Shown here in pieces: positions 25,242 to 34,889 of a DNA stretch of 64,000 nt. Position numbers and translations under genes: made by a program. Numbering within the stretch: position 1 is the stretch's first letter; every line of letters begins with the position of its first letter. The notes under the pieces are model-generated. The model searched no databases, had not been told where the DNA came from, and saw only the letters and a program-made list of their open reading frames with translations. Origin of the DNA: an uncultured Bacteroidales bacterium (GTDB taxonomy: Bacteria > Bacteroidota > Bacteroidia > Bacteroidales > Paludibacteraceae); NCBI GenBank assembly GCA_946616535.1, contig CAMOJA010000006.1, forward strand, positions 50,789-114,788. The letters run 5' to 3'.

Positions 25242-28200
25242 TTAAAATTGCAGACTTACACCTACCAAAGCGGTAAGGCTACGCGGATAGATGTTTCTAT
25301 CAATACCTCCGAATACCTCAGGATCCAGACCCTTGTAACCGGTGATTACCAGCGGGTTGGATACCGAACCGTAGAGACGGGCGCGGATAGCCGGTTTGTT
25401 CCAGGTGTAACCCAATGTGATATTATCTATACGGAGGAACGAAGCGTTCTCTACCCAGATATCCAGTTTATATGCATTGGCGCTGACGGAAACACTCTCC
25501 GATCCGGAGATACGTGCGTACTCGGTCTCTGTTCCTTTAAGAACGTTGGTGTAACCACCCGAACGCTCCGGCGTCTGGAGACCGTTCATACGGCCTGCGC
25601 GAACATCGTTATATACATAGTTGCCGATGTTGGAACGGAGCGTAATACCGAGGTCAAAGTTGTAGAACTGCCATTTGGATTGAAGACCCATGGTGACAGG
25701 CGCCATGCCGTTGTGGTACGGCTTGAGGTCCTTGGCGTTAATCGTACCGTCCTGGTTGCGGTCAACAATCTCATAGAAGCCTTTATCATTAACCGTGGTC
25801 TCATATACGAAGAAGGTAGCTGCGGGCAGACCCTCTTGGTGACGCTGGATATTATTACCCGTTCCGGCAGAGATACCACCGGTCTCTACGAAGTAAGGAT
25901 TCTCCGGATCTACCGTCTTACCGGTCGTCAGCTTGAGAATCTTATTCTGGTTATAGGTAATATTGAAGCCCAGATCCCATTTCAGTTTCTTGTTATCGAT
26001 GGCAACTGCGTTGATAGAGAACTCAACACCTTGGTTGGAGAGCGAACCGATGTTCGATACTACCTGGTTCTTGAAGTTCATTCCGGCTGCTACATCCACT
26101 ACGGAAATCAGATCGCTCGTCTTACGATAGTAGTACTCGATAGCACCGGTAATACGTCCGTTGAGGAAACCGTAATCAATACCTACGTTGTAAGACGTCG
26201 TCTTCTCCCAAGTCAGGTCGGTGTTGTATGCCTCCGGACGATAGCTCTGATAGTAGATATAGTTGCCGTTTGCATCTACCTCACCAAGGGTGTAGGAAGC
26301 GTGCTCAAGGCTACGGCTGTAGAGCACAAGACCCGGATAGTCACCCTGACCGATTTCCTGCTGACCGGTGATACCCCAACCCAGACGGAGTTTCAACTCG
26401 CTTAACCAGTTAACATCCTTCAGGAAAGTTTCCTCTTTAATCTTCCAACCGAGAGCTACAGAGGGGAATACACCCCATTGTTTGCCTCGTGCGAAACGGG
26501 AAGAACCGTCACCGCGGACATTCACGGTAACCATATAGCGGTTGAGAGCGATATAGTTCACACGACCGAAGAACGAAACGAGGTAGTTCTCGGAAGCCCA
26601 CTCGGAATGATAGATATTATATTTCTGACCGGCGTTATTAGTTCCTAATTCGGCATCATTGTACGTCATCGGATATGATCCGTTACCATCGGAGTTACCC
26701 CAATTCTTAAAGTGCTGCCACTCGTAACCAAGCATTGCGTCGAAGTGATGGTTATCATTGAAATCCTTGTAGTATTGCGCTGTAGCATTGAACTGAAGGT
26801 TGTATTTGGTCTTCTGAGTATAACCATCCCATCCGTAGTAGTTATTGGAGGACGAGTTGCGGTTAATCGAGGTATTCTGGATACCATACGAATAGTCCGC
26901 ACCGAAGTTTGCATGGAGACGAAGATCCTCAAAACCGTGAACCTTATAGTCTGCCTCCAAGTTACCTACGAACGCACCTGCTTTCGCTTTGTCGTCCTTC
27001 GTTTCCAGAGTTGCTACAGGGTTGTTCGGCACGTTGGTATCAATCATATAACGCCATTCCGTATCAAAGTAACGACCCTGATCATCCGGTTTGATTTCCA
27101 TCGGTGTCTGATAATATCCGCCGTACTCCGTCTTGTGCTCATCGCTGTAGATAGGACGAGTCGGATCCATTGCCAATGCTGCACCTATCAAACCACCACC
27201 ATCGGTATAAGTATTCATGATATACATACCCTTTGCGTTGAGGTTGAAGGTCAGGTGTTTGTCCAAGAACGACGGATTGAGGTTAATGGCAGCCGTTACA
27301 CGTTGCATGTTGGATTTCTTGATAGTACCATCCTGATACGTGTAACCTACAGAAGCACGATAAGGCATGTTCTTCGTTCCACCCGTAACAGAGAAGTTAT
27401 GATCCGTGGCAAAACCCGGACGGGTGAGTGCACTCTGCCAGTCGGTTCCTTTTCCCGTGAGAGGACCAAGACCGGAAGCCTTGTCGCCATATACCGCAGC
27501 ATTCTTTACCAGGAAAGCGCGATACTCGTCAGCGTTCATTACCTCCAGACGGTTGGTCAGGATGCTGGCACTTCCGTTACCCTCGTACGAGAATTTCGGT
27601 TTGGACCCGGCAGCACCTTTCTTCGTAGTAATGATGATGACACCGTTCGATGCACGGCTACCGTAGATGGCTGTTGCCGAAGCGTCCTTGAGGACGGTGA
27701 AGGTCTCGATATCACTCGGGTTAACCATAGACAGAGGGTTCGACACACCCTGAATACCGTTGTTATCCATTGCCAGACCATCGATGACTACGAGCGGGTC
27801 GTTGGACGCAGAAAGGGATGAACCACCACGGATACGGATGTTCGCTCCTGCACCCGGCTCACCACCGGAAGTAGTGACGTTCACACCGGCAATCTTACCG
27901 GAAAGCATGTCCTGAGCGTTAGTAACCAGACCCTTGTTCATGTCATCTGGTTTGATAGCGGTGACAGAACCGGTAGCGTCGTTTTTCTTAACGACACCGT
28001 AGCCGACAACAACGACTTCGTCCAGAAGTTCGGTGTCCTCACCCATACGAACGTTCATGTTCGGGCCGGCCGCCAACTCGACGGTTTTGTAACCCATGTA
28101 CGAGATAGAGAGTTTCGCACCGGGCTTAACATTCAGAGAGAAATTACCGTCAAAATCGGTAATCGTACCATTGGTTGTACCGATCTCCAGGATGGAAGCA

Positions 28201-28331
28201 CCAATAATGGGCTCGCCGTTAGCGGCATCGGTCACCACACCATTTGCAGCCACCTGTGCGTAAGCCACCATGCCCGTAACGAGCATCAGAGCCATGAACA
28301 CAGCGCGCAATGAAAGGAAAATGTTTCTCAT
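25242..28331 (-). CDS. SusC/RagA-family TonB-linked outer-membrane transporter
   Basis: 1029 residues. Signal peptide, an N-terminal carboxypeptidase-like beta domain (GVVTDAANGEPIIGASILE; GYKTVEL), the SusC signature near the plug start (LDEVVVVGYGVVKK), plug with IRIRGGSSLSASNDPLVVIDG and ASATAIYGSRASNGVIIITTKKG, then a 22-strand barrel ending in a hydrophobic Phe-terminated strand (VGVSLQF). It imports oligosaccharides with its SusD partner using TonB energy. No sigma/anti-sigma pair or SusR regulator is adjacent. Confidence 0.97.
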   Translation of the reverse strand: MRNIFLSLRAVFMALMLVTGMVAYAQVAANGVVTDAANGEPIIGASILEIGTTNGTITDFDGNFSLNVKPGAKLSISYMGYKTVELAAGPNMNVRMGEDTELLDEVVVVGYGVVKKNDATGSVTAIKPDDMNKGLVTNAQDMLSGKIAGVNVTTSGGEPGAGANIRIRGGSSLSASNDPLVVIDGLAMDNNGIQGVSNPLSMVNPSDIETFTVLKDASATAIYGSRASNGVIIITTKKGAAGSKPKFSYEGNGSASILTNRLEVMNADEYRAFLVKNAAVYGDKASGLGPLTGKGTDWQSALTRPGFATDHNFSVTGGTKNMPYRASVGYTYQDGTIKKSNMQRVTAAINLNPSFLDKHLTFNLNAKGMYIMNTYTDGGGLIGAALAMDPTRPIYSDEHKTEYGGYYQTPMEIKPDDQGRYFDTEWRYMIDTNVPNNPVATLETKDDKAKAGAFVGNLEADYKVHGFEDLRLHANFGADYSYGIQNTSINRNSSSNNYYGWDGYTQKTKYNLQFNATAQYYKDFNDNHHFDAMLGYEWQHFKNWGNSDGNGSYPMTYNDAELGTNNAGQKYNIYHSEWASENYLVSFFGRVNYIALNRYMVTVNVRGDGSSRFARGKQWGVFPSVALGWKIKEETFLKDVNWLSELKLRLGWGITGQQEIGQGDYPGLVLYSRSLEHASYTLGEVDANGNYIYYQSYRPEAYNTDLTWEKTTSYNVGIDYGFLNGRITGAIEYYYRKTSDLISVVDVAAGMNFKNQVVSNIGSLSNQGVEFSINAVAIDNKKLKWDLGFNITYNQNKILKLTTGKTVDPENPYFVETGGISAGTGNNIQRHQEGLPAATFFVYETTVNDKGFYEIVDRNQDGTINAKDLKPYHNGMAPVTMGLQSKWQFYNFDLGITLRSNIGNYVYNDVRAGRMNGLQTPERSGGYTNVLKGTETEYARISGSESVSVSANAYKLDIWVENASFLRIDNITLGYTWNKPAIRARLYGSVSNPLVITGYKGLDPEVFGGIDRNIYPRSLTALVGVSLQF

Positions 28332-28371
28332 GTTGTGTGTTTGTTTGTTAATATTATGTTTATTTGTTATC

Positions 28372-29718
28372 TTAATCTTCTTTTTCTCTAATCAGGAATA
28401 CCGCACACGCGCCACAAATCAGCAGCACACCGGCAACAACCAGCATTCCTGCTTGCACGTGCGCGCATATATATTTAAGGAGTAAACCTCCGCACAGGGC
28501 GGCTACTATCTGCGGAACGCAGATCGTACAATTGAACAAACCGAGGTAATATCCCATGTTTCCGCCCTTGATAGCGTTCGTCACGATCGTGAACGGCAAG
28601 GCCAACATAGCTGCCCAGGCTGCTCCGATAAGCGCGTAGCTGAGCCAGAGCACATACGGATTCGTCACAAACCAGATGGAGATGAATCCGGCAGCTCCGA
28701 CAAGCAACGAGATAGCGTAAGCACCCTTGTTGCCGGCTATCTTCTCCAGCATCGGCAGAATCATTGCCCACAACAGCGAACCGACTGCCTGAATAGCAAA
28801 TACCACGCCAACCCAGTTTCCTGCGGTCTGGAATGCTTCGTCGGCAGCGCTCACACCGTCCCAGCCGTAGCAGTTGGCAGCGATAGCGCCGTTGGAGTAG
28901 GTCCACATATACATGAACGCCGCCCAGCAGAAGAACTGCACGAGACCGACCGACCAGAAAGCAGAAGGAGCTTCTGCAAGAAGCGAGATAAAGCCTTTCT
29001 CCTCCTCTTTCTCTTCTTTCTTTTTCAAATCAATGCCGTGGAACTCTGCGTACTCCTCAGGATTGAGCTCCTTGACCGTTGCAAAAGTATAGAGCGAACA
29101 AAGAATCAAAATCGCTGCGCCGCAGTAGAACGACCATTTCACGGAATCCGGGATGACGCCTTCGGGAGCGGTATTGGCGATACCGATCCAGGTGAAGAAA
29201 ATCGGGAAGATGTATCCCACGAGCGAGCCCGCGTTACAAAGCGCCGACTGAATCGCATAAGCCGTTCCCTTCTGCTCCTCATTCACCATATCACCCACCA
29301 TCATCTTGAACGGTTGCATGGCGATATTGATAGAGGTATCGAGGAACATCAGACTAAAGAGTCCGAACCACATCGCCGCGTTCAAACCGAGGAAAGCAGC
29401 CTGCGTAAAAGTGAAGTTACCTGCGTTGGGCAGGAGCAACATTACCGCGACCGCGATGAGCGCGCCCACGAGTAAATAAGGTTTACGACGGCCCAGACGA
29501 TTCCAGGTCTTGTCCGAATACTTACCCACTAACGGCTGCACAATCATACCCATCAACGGCGGAAGAATCCAGAAGAAACTCAGCGTGTGGGGGTCTGCGC
29601 CCAATGTAGCAAAAATACGGGAGATATTTGCGCTCTGAAGAGCGTAAGCAATTTGTACTCCGAAGAATCCAAAACTCAGGTTGAAGAGTTGAGCAAAGGA
29701 TAAATTTCGTTTCACCAT
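28372..29718 (-). CDS. MFS sugar transporter (SLC45/GPH-like)
   Basis: 448 residues, twelve membrane helices. The N-terminal text (FNLSFGFFGVQIAYALQSAN, GMIVQPLVGKYSDKTWNRLGRRKPYLL) is that of Bacteroidetes disaccharide/maltodextrin symporters of the SLC45-like group. It is the first gene of a four-gene unit (transporter, susC, susD, lipoprotein) and would carry the product across the inner membrane. The large cytoplasmic loop is Glu/Lys-rich (LKKKEEKEEEKG). The substrate is inferred to be an alpha-glucoside, by family resemblance only. Confidence 0.8.
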   Translation of the reverse strand: MVKRNLSFAQLFNLSFGFFGVQIAYALQSANISRIFATLGADPHTLSFFWILPPLMGMIVQPLVGKYSDKTWNRLGRRKPYLLVGALIAVAVMLLLPNAGNFTFTQAAFLGLNAAMWFGLFSLMFLDTSINIAMQPFKMMVGDMVNEEQKGTAYAIQSALCNAGSLVGYIFPIFFTWIGIANTAPEGVIPDSVKWSFYCGAAILILCSLYTFATVKELNPEEYAEFHGIDLKKKEEKEEEKGFISLLAEAPSAFWSVGLVQFFCWAAFMYMWTYSNGAIAANCYGWDGVSAADEAFQTAGNWVGVVFAIQAVGSLLWAMILPMLEKIAGNKGAYAISLLVGAAGFISIWFVTNPYVLWLSYALIGAAWAAMLALPFTIVTNAIKGGNMGYYLGLFNCTICVPQIVAALCGGLLLKYICAHVQAGMLVVAGVLLICGACAVFLIREKED

Positions 29719-29775
29719 GGTATGTTTTTATTTCTTAAATTTGCGATTTGGCAAACGTACTTTACAAATCGGGTA

Positions 29776-29807
29776 CAAAATTACTGCTTTTTTTTCGAAT
29801 ATGCAAG
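29776..29807 (-). promoter_or_regulatory. Promoter of the Sus-like operon
   Basis: Minus strand CTTGCATATTCG, then TAATTTTG at 29783-29776, about 58 bp before the transporter start. Confidence 0.8.
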
Positions 29808-29852
29808 AGTGGGATGCATTTTTTTTGATTTTTTTATTTTTTTTGATTTTTA

Positions 29853-29885
29853 TTTGCATATGTAATATTTTTTTCGTACTTTTGT
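29853..29885 (+). promoter_or_regulatory. Promoter of recQ
   Basis: TTTGCATAT at 29853, 20 bp gap, TACTTTTG at 29877-29884. recQ starts at 29908, so the leader is about 20 nt. Confidence 0.85.
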
Positions 29886-29907
29886 GGCCAAATTGAGTTT
29901 TTAGGTT

Positions 29908-32091
29908 ATGGAAGTAACACATGAGGAATTAGTGAAGGCGTTGCAGGACTATTTCGGGTTCGACACGTTTAAGGGAAATCAAGAAGCCATCATACGCAAT
30001 GTGATGACCGGAAATGACACGTTTGTGCTGATGCCGACGGGAGGAGGAAAGAGCCTGTGCTACCAGCTGCCTTCTTTGCTGATGGACGGCGTGGCGATCG
30101 TGATCAGTCCGTTGATCGCGCTGATGAAGAACCAGGTGGATGCGATGCGCAACTACTCGGAAGAAGAAGGAGTGGCGCATTTTATCAACTCGAGTCTGAG
30201 CCGCGGTGAGATCAACGCCGTGAAGGATGATGTTTTAGGAGGAAAGACGAAGTTGCTGTACCTGGCGCCGGAGAGCCTTCAGAAGGCGGAGAACGTGGAC
30301 TTCTTGAAAGGCGTGAAAATCTCTTTCTACGCCGTGGACGAGGCGCATTGTATCTCCGAATGGGGACACGATTTCCGGCCGGAGTACAGCCAGATCCGCA
30401 GTATGGTACAGCGTATCGGCAAAGCGCCGATCATTGCGCTGACAGCAACCGCTACGCCGAAAGTGCAGAAAGATATCCAGAAGAACCTCGGCATGCCGGA
30501 TGCGACAGTATTCAAAAGCAGTTTCAACCGACCGAACCTCTACTACGAAGTACGGCCGAAGACCGCCGACGTGGACAAGGATCTCGTGCGTTTCATACGC
30601 AGTATGGAAGGCAAGAGCGGTATCGTATATTGCCTCGCGCGCAAAGAGGTGGAAGATCTCGCGCAAGTACTACAAGTAAACGGAATCAGCGCGCGTGCTT
30701 ATCACGCGGGCATGGATGCGCAGACGAGAACAGCCAACCAGGATGCCTTCCTCATGGAGGAAGTCCAGGTCATTGTGGCAACCATCGCGTTCGGTATGGG
30801 TATCGACAAACCCGATGTGCGCTTCGTCGTACACTACGACATACCCAAGAGCCTCGAGGGCTACTATCAGGAGACCGGACGTGCCGGACGTGACGGCGGA
30901 GAAGGTATATGTCTCTGTTTCTACTCCCCGGATGACATCGAGCGCCTGCGCCGTTTCCAGAAAGACAAGACCCCCAAAGAGATCGGCATCGGCAACCAAC
31001 TCCTCTTCGAGACGCAGAGCTATGCGGAGAGCACGCTCTGCCGCCGCAAACTGCTCCTCCACTATTTTGGCGAAGAGTACAACGAAGAGAACTGCGGCAA
31101 CTGCGACAACTGCCGCAAGACCTATAAACAGGTAGATGCAAGCGAACTCCTGGAGCTGATCTTAGAGACCATCCAACAGGTGAACGAGCACCACAAAGCC
31201 GAACATATCGTAGATATCCTCCACGGAAACCAGACGGCGGAGATCATGAGTTATCACCACGAAGAACTGGAGAACTACGGCGCCGCAAGCGACGAGGAAG
31301 AGAGCACCTTGCACGCTATCATCCGTCAGGCTCTGGTGGCAGGTATGCTGAAGAAAGATGTAGATTCGTACGGAGACCTGAAACTGACCAAGGATGGTCT
31401 GAAATTCCTGCGCAAACCGGGTAAGTTCGAAGTTCCGATCGAGATTCAGGACGACGAAGATGCCATCATGGAAGGCGCAGGAGCTACGTGTGCCGCAGCC
31501 GATGAAGTACTCTTCTCCATCCTCAAAGATATCCGTCGCAAAGTAGCGAAAAAGAACGACGTTCCGCCGTTTGTGATCTTTCAGGATCCGAGTCTCGAGG
31601 CCATGGCAACGACGTACCCGATTACCATGGAGGAGTTACTAACCATCCCCGGTGTGGGTATCGCAAAAGCAAAACGCTACGGAGACGAGTTTCTCCGGAT
31701 CATCAAAGAGTACGTCGATGAGAACGAGATCATCCGTCCCGAAGATCTGCGCATACGTACCGTAGCCAAGAAATCCACCCGAAAGAAACAGATCATCCAA
31801 GCCATCGACCGCCGTGTCGATCTGGACGACCTCGCGGAGAGCAACGGTATGTCCATGGAGGAGATGTTGGACGAGTTGGAGGCAATCGTCTTCTCCGGAA
31901 CGAAAATCGACATCAATTATTTCATTCAGGAAGTGGTCGATCCCGACGAAGAAGAAGAGATTTACGAATACTTCAAAGAGGCGGAAAACGATAACATCAA
32001 AAAAGCCATGGAGGAATTGGGTGAAGACGACTACGACGAGATCCATGTGCGCCTTGTTCGCATAAAATTCCACTGCGACCTCGGGAACTAA
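29908..32091 (+). CDS. recQ: RecQ-family ATP-dependent DNA helicase
   Basis: 727 residues. Helicase core with motif 0 FKGNQEAII, Walker A PTGGGKS (43-49), DEAH in AVDEAHCISEWGHDFRPEY, LTATAT, and motifs V-VI (IAFGMGIDKPDVRFVVH, QETGRAGRDG). Zn-binding Cys set CRRKLLLHYF with NCGNCDNC, a winged-helix domain, an HRDC-like domain (PITMEELLTIPGVGIAKAKRYG), and a C-terminal acidic extension common in Bacteroidetes RecQ. It unwinds recombination and repair intermediates 3'-5'. First gene of a unit with rimO. Confidence 0.95.
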   Translation: MEVTHEELVKALQDYFGFDTFKGNQEAIIRNVMTGNDTFVLMPTGGGKSLCYQLPSLLMDGVAIVISPLIALMKNQVDAMRNYSEEEGVAHFINSSLSRGEINAVKDDVLGGKTKLLYLAPESLQKAENVDFLKGVKISFYAVDEAHCISEWGHDFRPEYSQIRSMVQRIGKAPIIALTATATPKVQKDIQKNLGMPDATVFKSSFNRPNLYYEVRPKTADVDKDLVRFIRSMEGKSGIVYCLARKEVEDLAQVLQVNGISARAYHAGMDAQTRTANQDAFLMEEVQVIVATIAFGMGIDKPDVRFVVHYDIPKSLEGYYQETGRAGRDGGEGICLCFYSPDDIERLRRFQKDKTPKEIGIGNQLLFETQSYAESTLCRRKLLLHYFGEEYNEENCGNCDNCRKTYKQVDASELLELILETIQQVNEHHKAEHIVDILHGNQTAEIMSYHHEELENYGAASDEEESTLHAIIRQALVAGMLKKDVDSYGDLKLTKDGLKFLRKPGKFEVPIEIQDDEDAIMEGAGATCAAADEVLFSILKDIRRKVAKKNDVPPFVIFQDPSLEAMATTYPITMEELLTIPGVGIAKAKRYGDEFLRIIKEYVDENEIIRPEDLRIRTVAKKSTRKKQIIQAIDRRVDLDDLAESNGMSMEEMLDELEAIVFSGTKIDINYFIQEVVDPDEEEEIYEYFKEAENDNIKKAMEELGEDDYDEIHVRLVRIKFHCDLGN

Positions 32092-32111
32092 GCCATTTAA
32101 TCATTGAGGAA

Positions 32112-33446
32112 TTGAAGTATCGCGAAGGAGAAATAGATTTTATCACATTAGGATGCTCGAAGAATCTGGTAGATGCAGAGCGTGTGATGCGGCAGCTGGA
32201 AGCGGCCGGATGGACTTGTGTGCATGACCCCGAGGAACCCAAAGGCGAAATATGCGTCATCAACACCTGCGGATTCATCGGAGATGCCAAAGAAGAAAGC
32301 ATCAACATTATCCTCCGGATGGCGGAACGCAAGAAAGCCGGCAAACTCAGACTCCTCATCGTCATGGGATGTCTCTCCGAGCGCTATCGCGCAGAACTCG
32401 AAACGGAAATACCCGAAGTCGATGCCTATTATGGCAAATTCGATTTCGAACAGATGAAAAACCGTATTGGAACACACTCAAATAAGACTAATCCTGGACC
32501 ATACAGCATCTATGAGAGGCATATTACAACCCCCTCGCACTATGCCTATTTGAAAATTTCGGAGGGGTGCAACCGGATGTGTTCCTACTGCGCGATCCCG
32601 CTGATCACCGGCAGACACACCAGCCGCCCCAAAGAGGAGATCCTCGCAGAAGTGCGGTGGTTAGTGTCGCAAGGCGTCAAGGAACTGAACGTCATCGCCC
32701 AGGATCTGAGCAGCTATGGTCTCGACATCGCCAAACGCCACCTCTTGCCCGAACTCATCGACGAGATGGCGCAGATAGAGGGCGTGAAATGGATACGCCT
32801 GCATTATGCCTACCCGACGGATTTTCCGGAGGACTTACTGGACGTAATGGCGAAGCACCCGAACGTCTGCAAATACCTGGACATCGCGTTGCAGCATTGT
32901 ACGGACCACATGTTGTCCCTGATGCGGCGGCATATAACCCGTTCCGAACAGGATGCGTTGATTAAGAAGATCCGCGAGAAAGTGCCGGGGATTTGCATCC
33001 GCACTACCCTTTTGGTCGGCCATCCGGGCGAGACAGAAGAGGATTTTGAACAACTCAAAACATGGGTCAAAGAGATGCGCTTCGACCGAATGGGCTGTTT
33101 TGCCTATTCCGATGAAGAAGGTACATACGCCAACCGGCACTACCAAGATGACATTCCGCAGGAAGTGAAAGAAGCTCGTGCAGCAGAACTGATGGCAATC
33201 CAGCAAGAGATCAGCGGCGAATTGATGCAGCATTTTGTGGGCAAGACCGAGAAAGTGATCATCGACCGCGAGGAAGGTGAATACCTCATCGGCCGAACCC
33301 AGTACGACAGCCCGGAGGTGGACTGCGAAGTGCTGATAAAGGCGAAAAGCGAAAAAGCGAAAGGCGAAAAAGCGAAAGTGGGAGAGTTCGTTGAGGTGAA
33401 GATCACCAAGGCGGAGGAGTTTGACCTATACGGAGAAATAGAATAA
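32112..33446 (+). CDS. rimO: Ribosomal protein uS12 methylthiotransferase
   Basis: 444 residues; radical-SAM methylthiotransferase that modifies Asp of ribosomal protein uS12. N-terminal domain Cys in ITLGCSKNLVDAE, NTCGF and VMGCLSERY; radical-SAM CNRMCSYCAIP; C-terminal TRAM domain. A TTG start at 32112 preceded by GAGGA is the only start that keeps the conserved N-terminus. Residues about 410-424 (KAKSEKAKGEKAK) come from a tandem GCGAAAA array in the TRAM domain, and a short segment (32477-32504) shares about 24 nt with yggS. Confidence 0.95.
   Translation: MKYREGEIDFITLGCSKNLVDAERVMRQLEAAGWTCVHDPEEPKGEICVINTCGFIGDAKEESINIILRMAERKKAGKLRLLIVMGCLSERYRAELETEIPEVDAYYGKFDFEQMKNRIGTHSNKTNPGPYSIYERHITTPSHYAYLKISEGCNRMCSYCAIPLITGRHTSRPKEEILAEVRWLVSQGVKELNVIAQDLSSYGLDIAKRHLLPELIDEMAQIEGVKWIRLHYAYPTDFPEDLLDVMAKHPNVCKYLDIALQHCTDHMLSLMRRHITRSEQDALIKKIREKVPGICIRTTLLVGHPGETEEDFEQLKTWVKEMRFDRMGCFAYSDEEGTYANRHYQDDIPQEVKEARAAELMAIQQEISGELMQHFVGKTEKVIIDREEGEYLIGRTQYDSPEVDCEVLIKAKSEKAKGEKAKVGEFVEVKITKAEEFDLYGEIE
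32477..32504. repeat. Segment shared with yggS (TAAGACTAATCCTGGACCAT)
   Basis: Almost identical to 3483-3506 inside yggS (TAAGACTAATCCTAGACCAT), though the proteins are unrelated and the reading frames give different residues. It falls in the variable link before ITTPSHYAYLK of RimO. Confidence 0.75.
33340..33380. repeat. GCGAAAA heptamer array inside rimO
   Basis: About five units of GCGAAAA / GCGAAAG with 7-8 bp period, in frame near the 3' end of rimO. Confidence 0.8.
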
Positions 33447-33456
33447 CAAACATACC

Positions 33457-33735
33457 ATGCTAACAAAAGAATTTTTAGGCTTGGTTGCCGACAAATCGGG
33501 ACTGAGCAAAAAAGAAACCGAGCAACTGATGACCACGATGAATGCCATCATTCGCGAGAGTTTGATGGACGGTAAGTCTATCCAGTTGCAGAGTTTGGGA
33601 ACGCTTGAGATAAAGGAGCGCCCGGCACGTACGATTGTACACCCGCGCACAGGGGAACGTAACATCGTTCCGAGTAAGAACCAACTGGTGTTCAAACCGG
33701 CAGGAACCATTAAAGATGAATTCAAAAAACTCTAA
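33457..33735 (+). CDS. HU/IHF-family DNA-binding protein
   Basis: 92 residues, the usual HU length. It opens [23 protein letters not shown] and has the beta-arm region with [17 protein letters not shown] and [16 protein letters not shown], where the Pro/Arg-rich arm tip bends DNA. It lies 10 bp after rimO and 2 bp before a second HU-domain gene. A nucleoid or local architectural role is expected. Confidence 0.92.
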   Translation: MLTKEFLGLVADKSGLSKKETEQLMTTMNAIIRESLMDGKSIQLQSLGTLEIKERPARTIVHPRTGERNIVPSKNQLVFKPAGTIKDEFKKL

Positions 33736-33737
33736 TT

Positions 33738-34889
33738 ATGGCAGATAAACTGAGTTGGACCGATTTGCGGCGTGTGTTGGCTGCACGTGCGGGAGTAAGC
33801 GAGAAGCAAGCAGGCGCATTTCTGAATGCTATACAGGGTCAGTTAATAGAGGCTCTGAAGGGTGATAAACAGGTCAAGATCAACGGTTTAGGAACGTTCA
33901 AAGTGCAAGCGGTTGCACCTCGTAAGAGCGTGAACGTGAATACCGGTGAGGAGATCATAATCGAGGGGTATAACAAATTGGTTTTTGCACCGGAAGCCGG
34001 AGTGAAAGAGCTGGTGGAGAAGAGTGTGCTCAACAACAGCGCAGAGCCAGCCGAAGAGAGCAAACAGCCGAAAGAGATCGACCCACTGAAGAAATTAGGT
34101 GCCCAGGCCGAGGAGATCGTAGATCTCTTAGGTGATCTTGGACAAAGCCCGAATAAGGAGCCTGAACCGGAACCTGTAGTAGAACCGGAACCCGTTGTAG
34201 AACCGGAACCCGTTGTAGAACCGGAGCCCGAGCCAGTTGTAGAGCCCGAACCCGAGCCGGAACCGGAACCGGAGCCCGTGGCACCAAAGAAGAAGAGCCA
34301 TTTCCTGCGCGATACACTCATCTGCATAGTAATTCTGCTGATGATCCTGTTGGTCGGATACTTCTTCCTTCGTCATCAATTAGGAAACATCCTTCAGTCG
34401 CTAATCCAACCGAACGAGACCGAAGTCGTGGCGGACACGACGGAGAATGCCCTACCCGTGGAGGACGCGACCGTGGAGACCGCTGAAGAGGCTGCTCCGG
34501 AAGTCGAATTAGGCGAAGCGACAGAGAACGAAAACTTAGACAACATCCCTGACGGACGCATCCCGAAGGAGCAGATCATGGCGGAATGGATGGAGGCATC
34601 GCGATCCTTGAGCCCGGCGGACAGCAAGTACCCGGAACTGATTACGACCGAACCGATGCACGAAGCAAGCCGGCTGACATGGATGGCGAAGCGTTACTAC
34701 GGAGCGAAAATCTACTGGCCGTACTTGTTCGACGCCAACCGTGACGTGATCAGCGATGCCAACAGGATTGATGTAGGAACGCCGATTCGTGTACCGAAAC
34801 TGACACAATTGCAGCTGGACACGACGAATGCAGAGACGATGGCAACCTTGGAAAAACTGCGTGAGGAAGCATTAGGCGGTGGAGAGTGA
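33738..34889 (+). CDS. HU-domain / transmembrane / LysM-like fusion protein
   Basis: 383 residues in four parts. Residues 1-95 are a second HU domain ([39 protein letters not shown]). Then a Pro-Glu-Pro-Val linker (about 139-185) encoded by tandem repeats. A single membrane helix follows (about 191-211). The C-terminal part, about 310-355, is LysM-like ([43 protein letters not shown]). With a cytoplasmic N-terminus it would bind DNA inside and the cell wall outside. It is translated with the HU gene before it and overlaps uvrA after it. Confidence 0.85.
   Translation: MADKLSWTDLRRVLAARAGVSEKQAGAFLNAIQGQLIEALKGDKQVKINGLGTFKVQAVAPRKSVNVNTGEEIIIEGYNKLVFAPEAGVKELVEKSVLNNSAEPAEESKQPKEIDPLKKLGAQAEEIVDLLGDLGQSPNKEPEPEPVVEPEPVVEPEPVVEPEPEPVVEPEPEPEPEPEPVAPKKKSHFLRDTLICIVILLMILLVGYFFLRHQLGNILQSLIQPNETEVVADTTENALPVEDATVETAEEAAPEVELGEATENENLDNIPDGRIPKEQIMAEWMEASRSLSPADSKYPELITTEPMHEASRLTWMAKRYYGAKIYWPYLFDANRDVISDANRIDVGTPIRVPKLTQLQLDTTNAETMATLEKLREEALGGGE
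34159..34280. repeat. Glu-Pro-rich coding repeat
   Basis: Imperfect GAACCGGAACCCGTTGTA-type units encoding EPEPVV and EPEP repeats, the membrane-proximal linker of the HU-LysM fusion. Copy number is likely to vary. Confidence 0.9.

Noticed and set aside
26712..27821. 369-residue plus-strand frame opposite susC
   Set aside because: Antisense shadow of a well-supported SusC gene.
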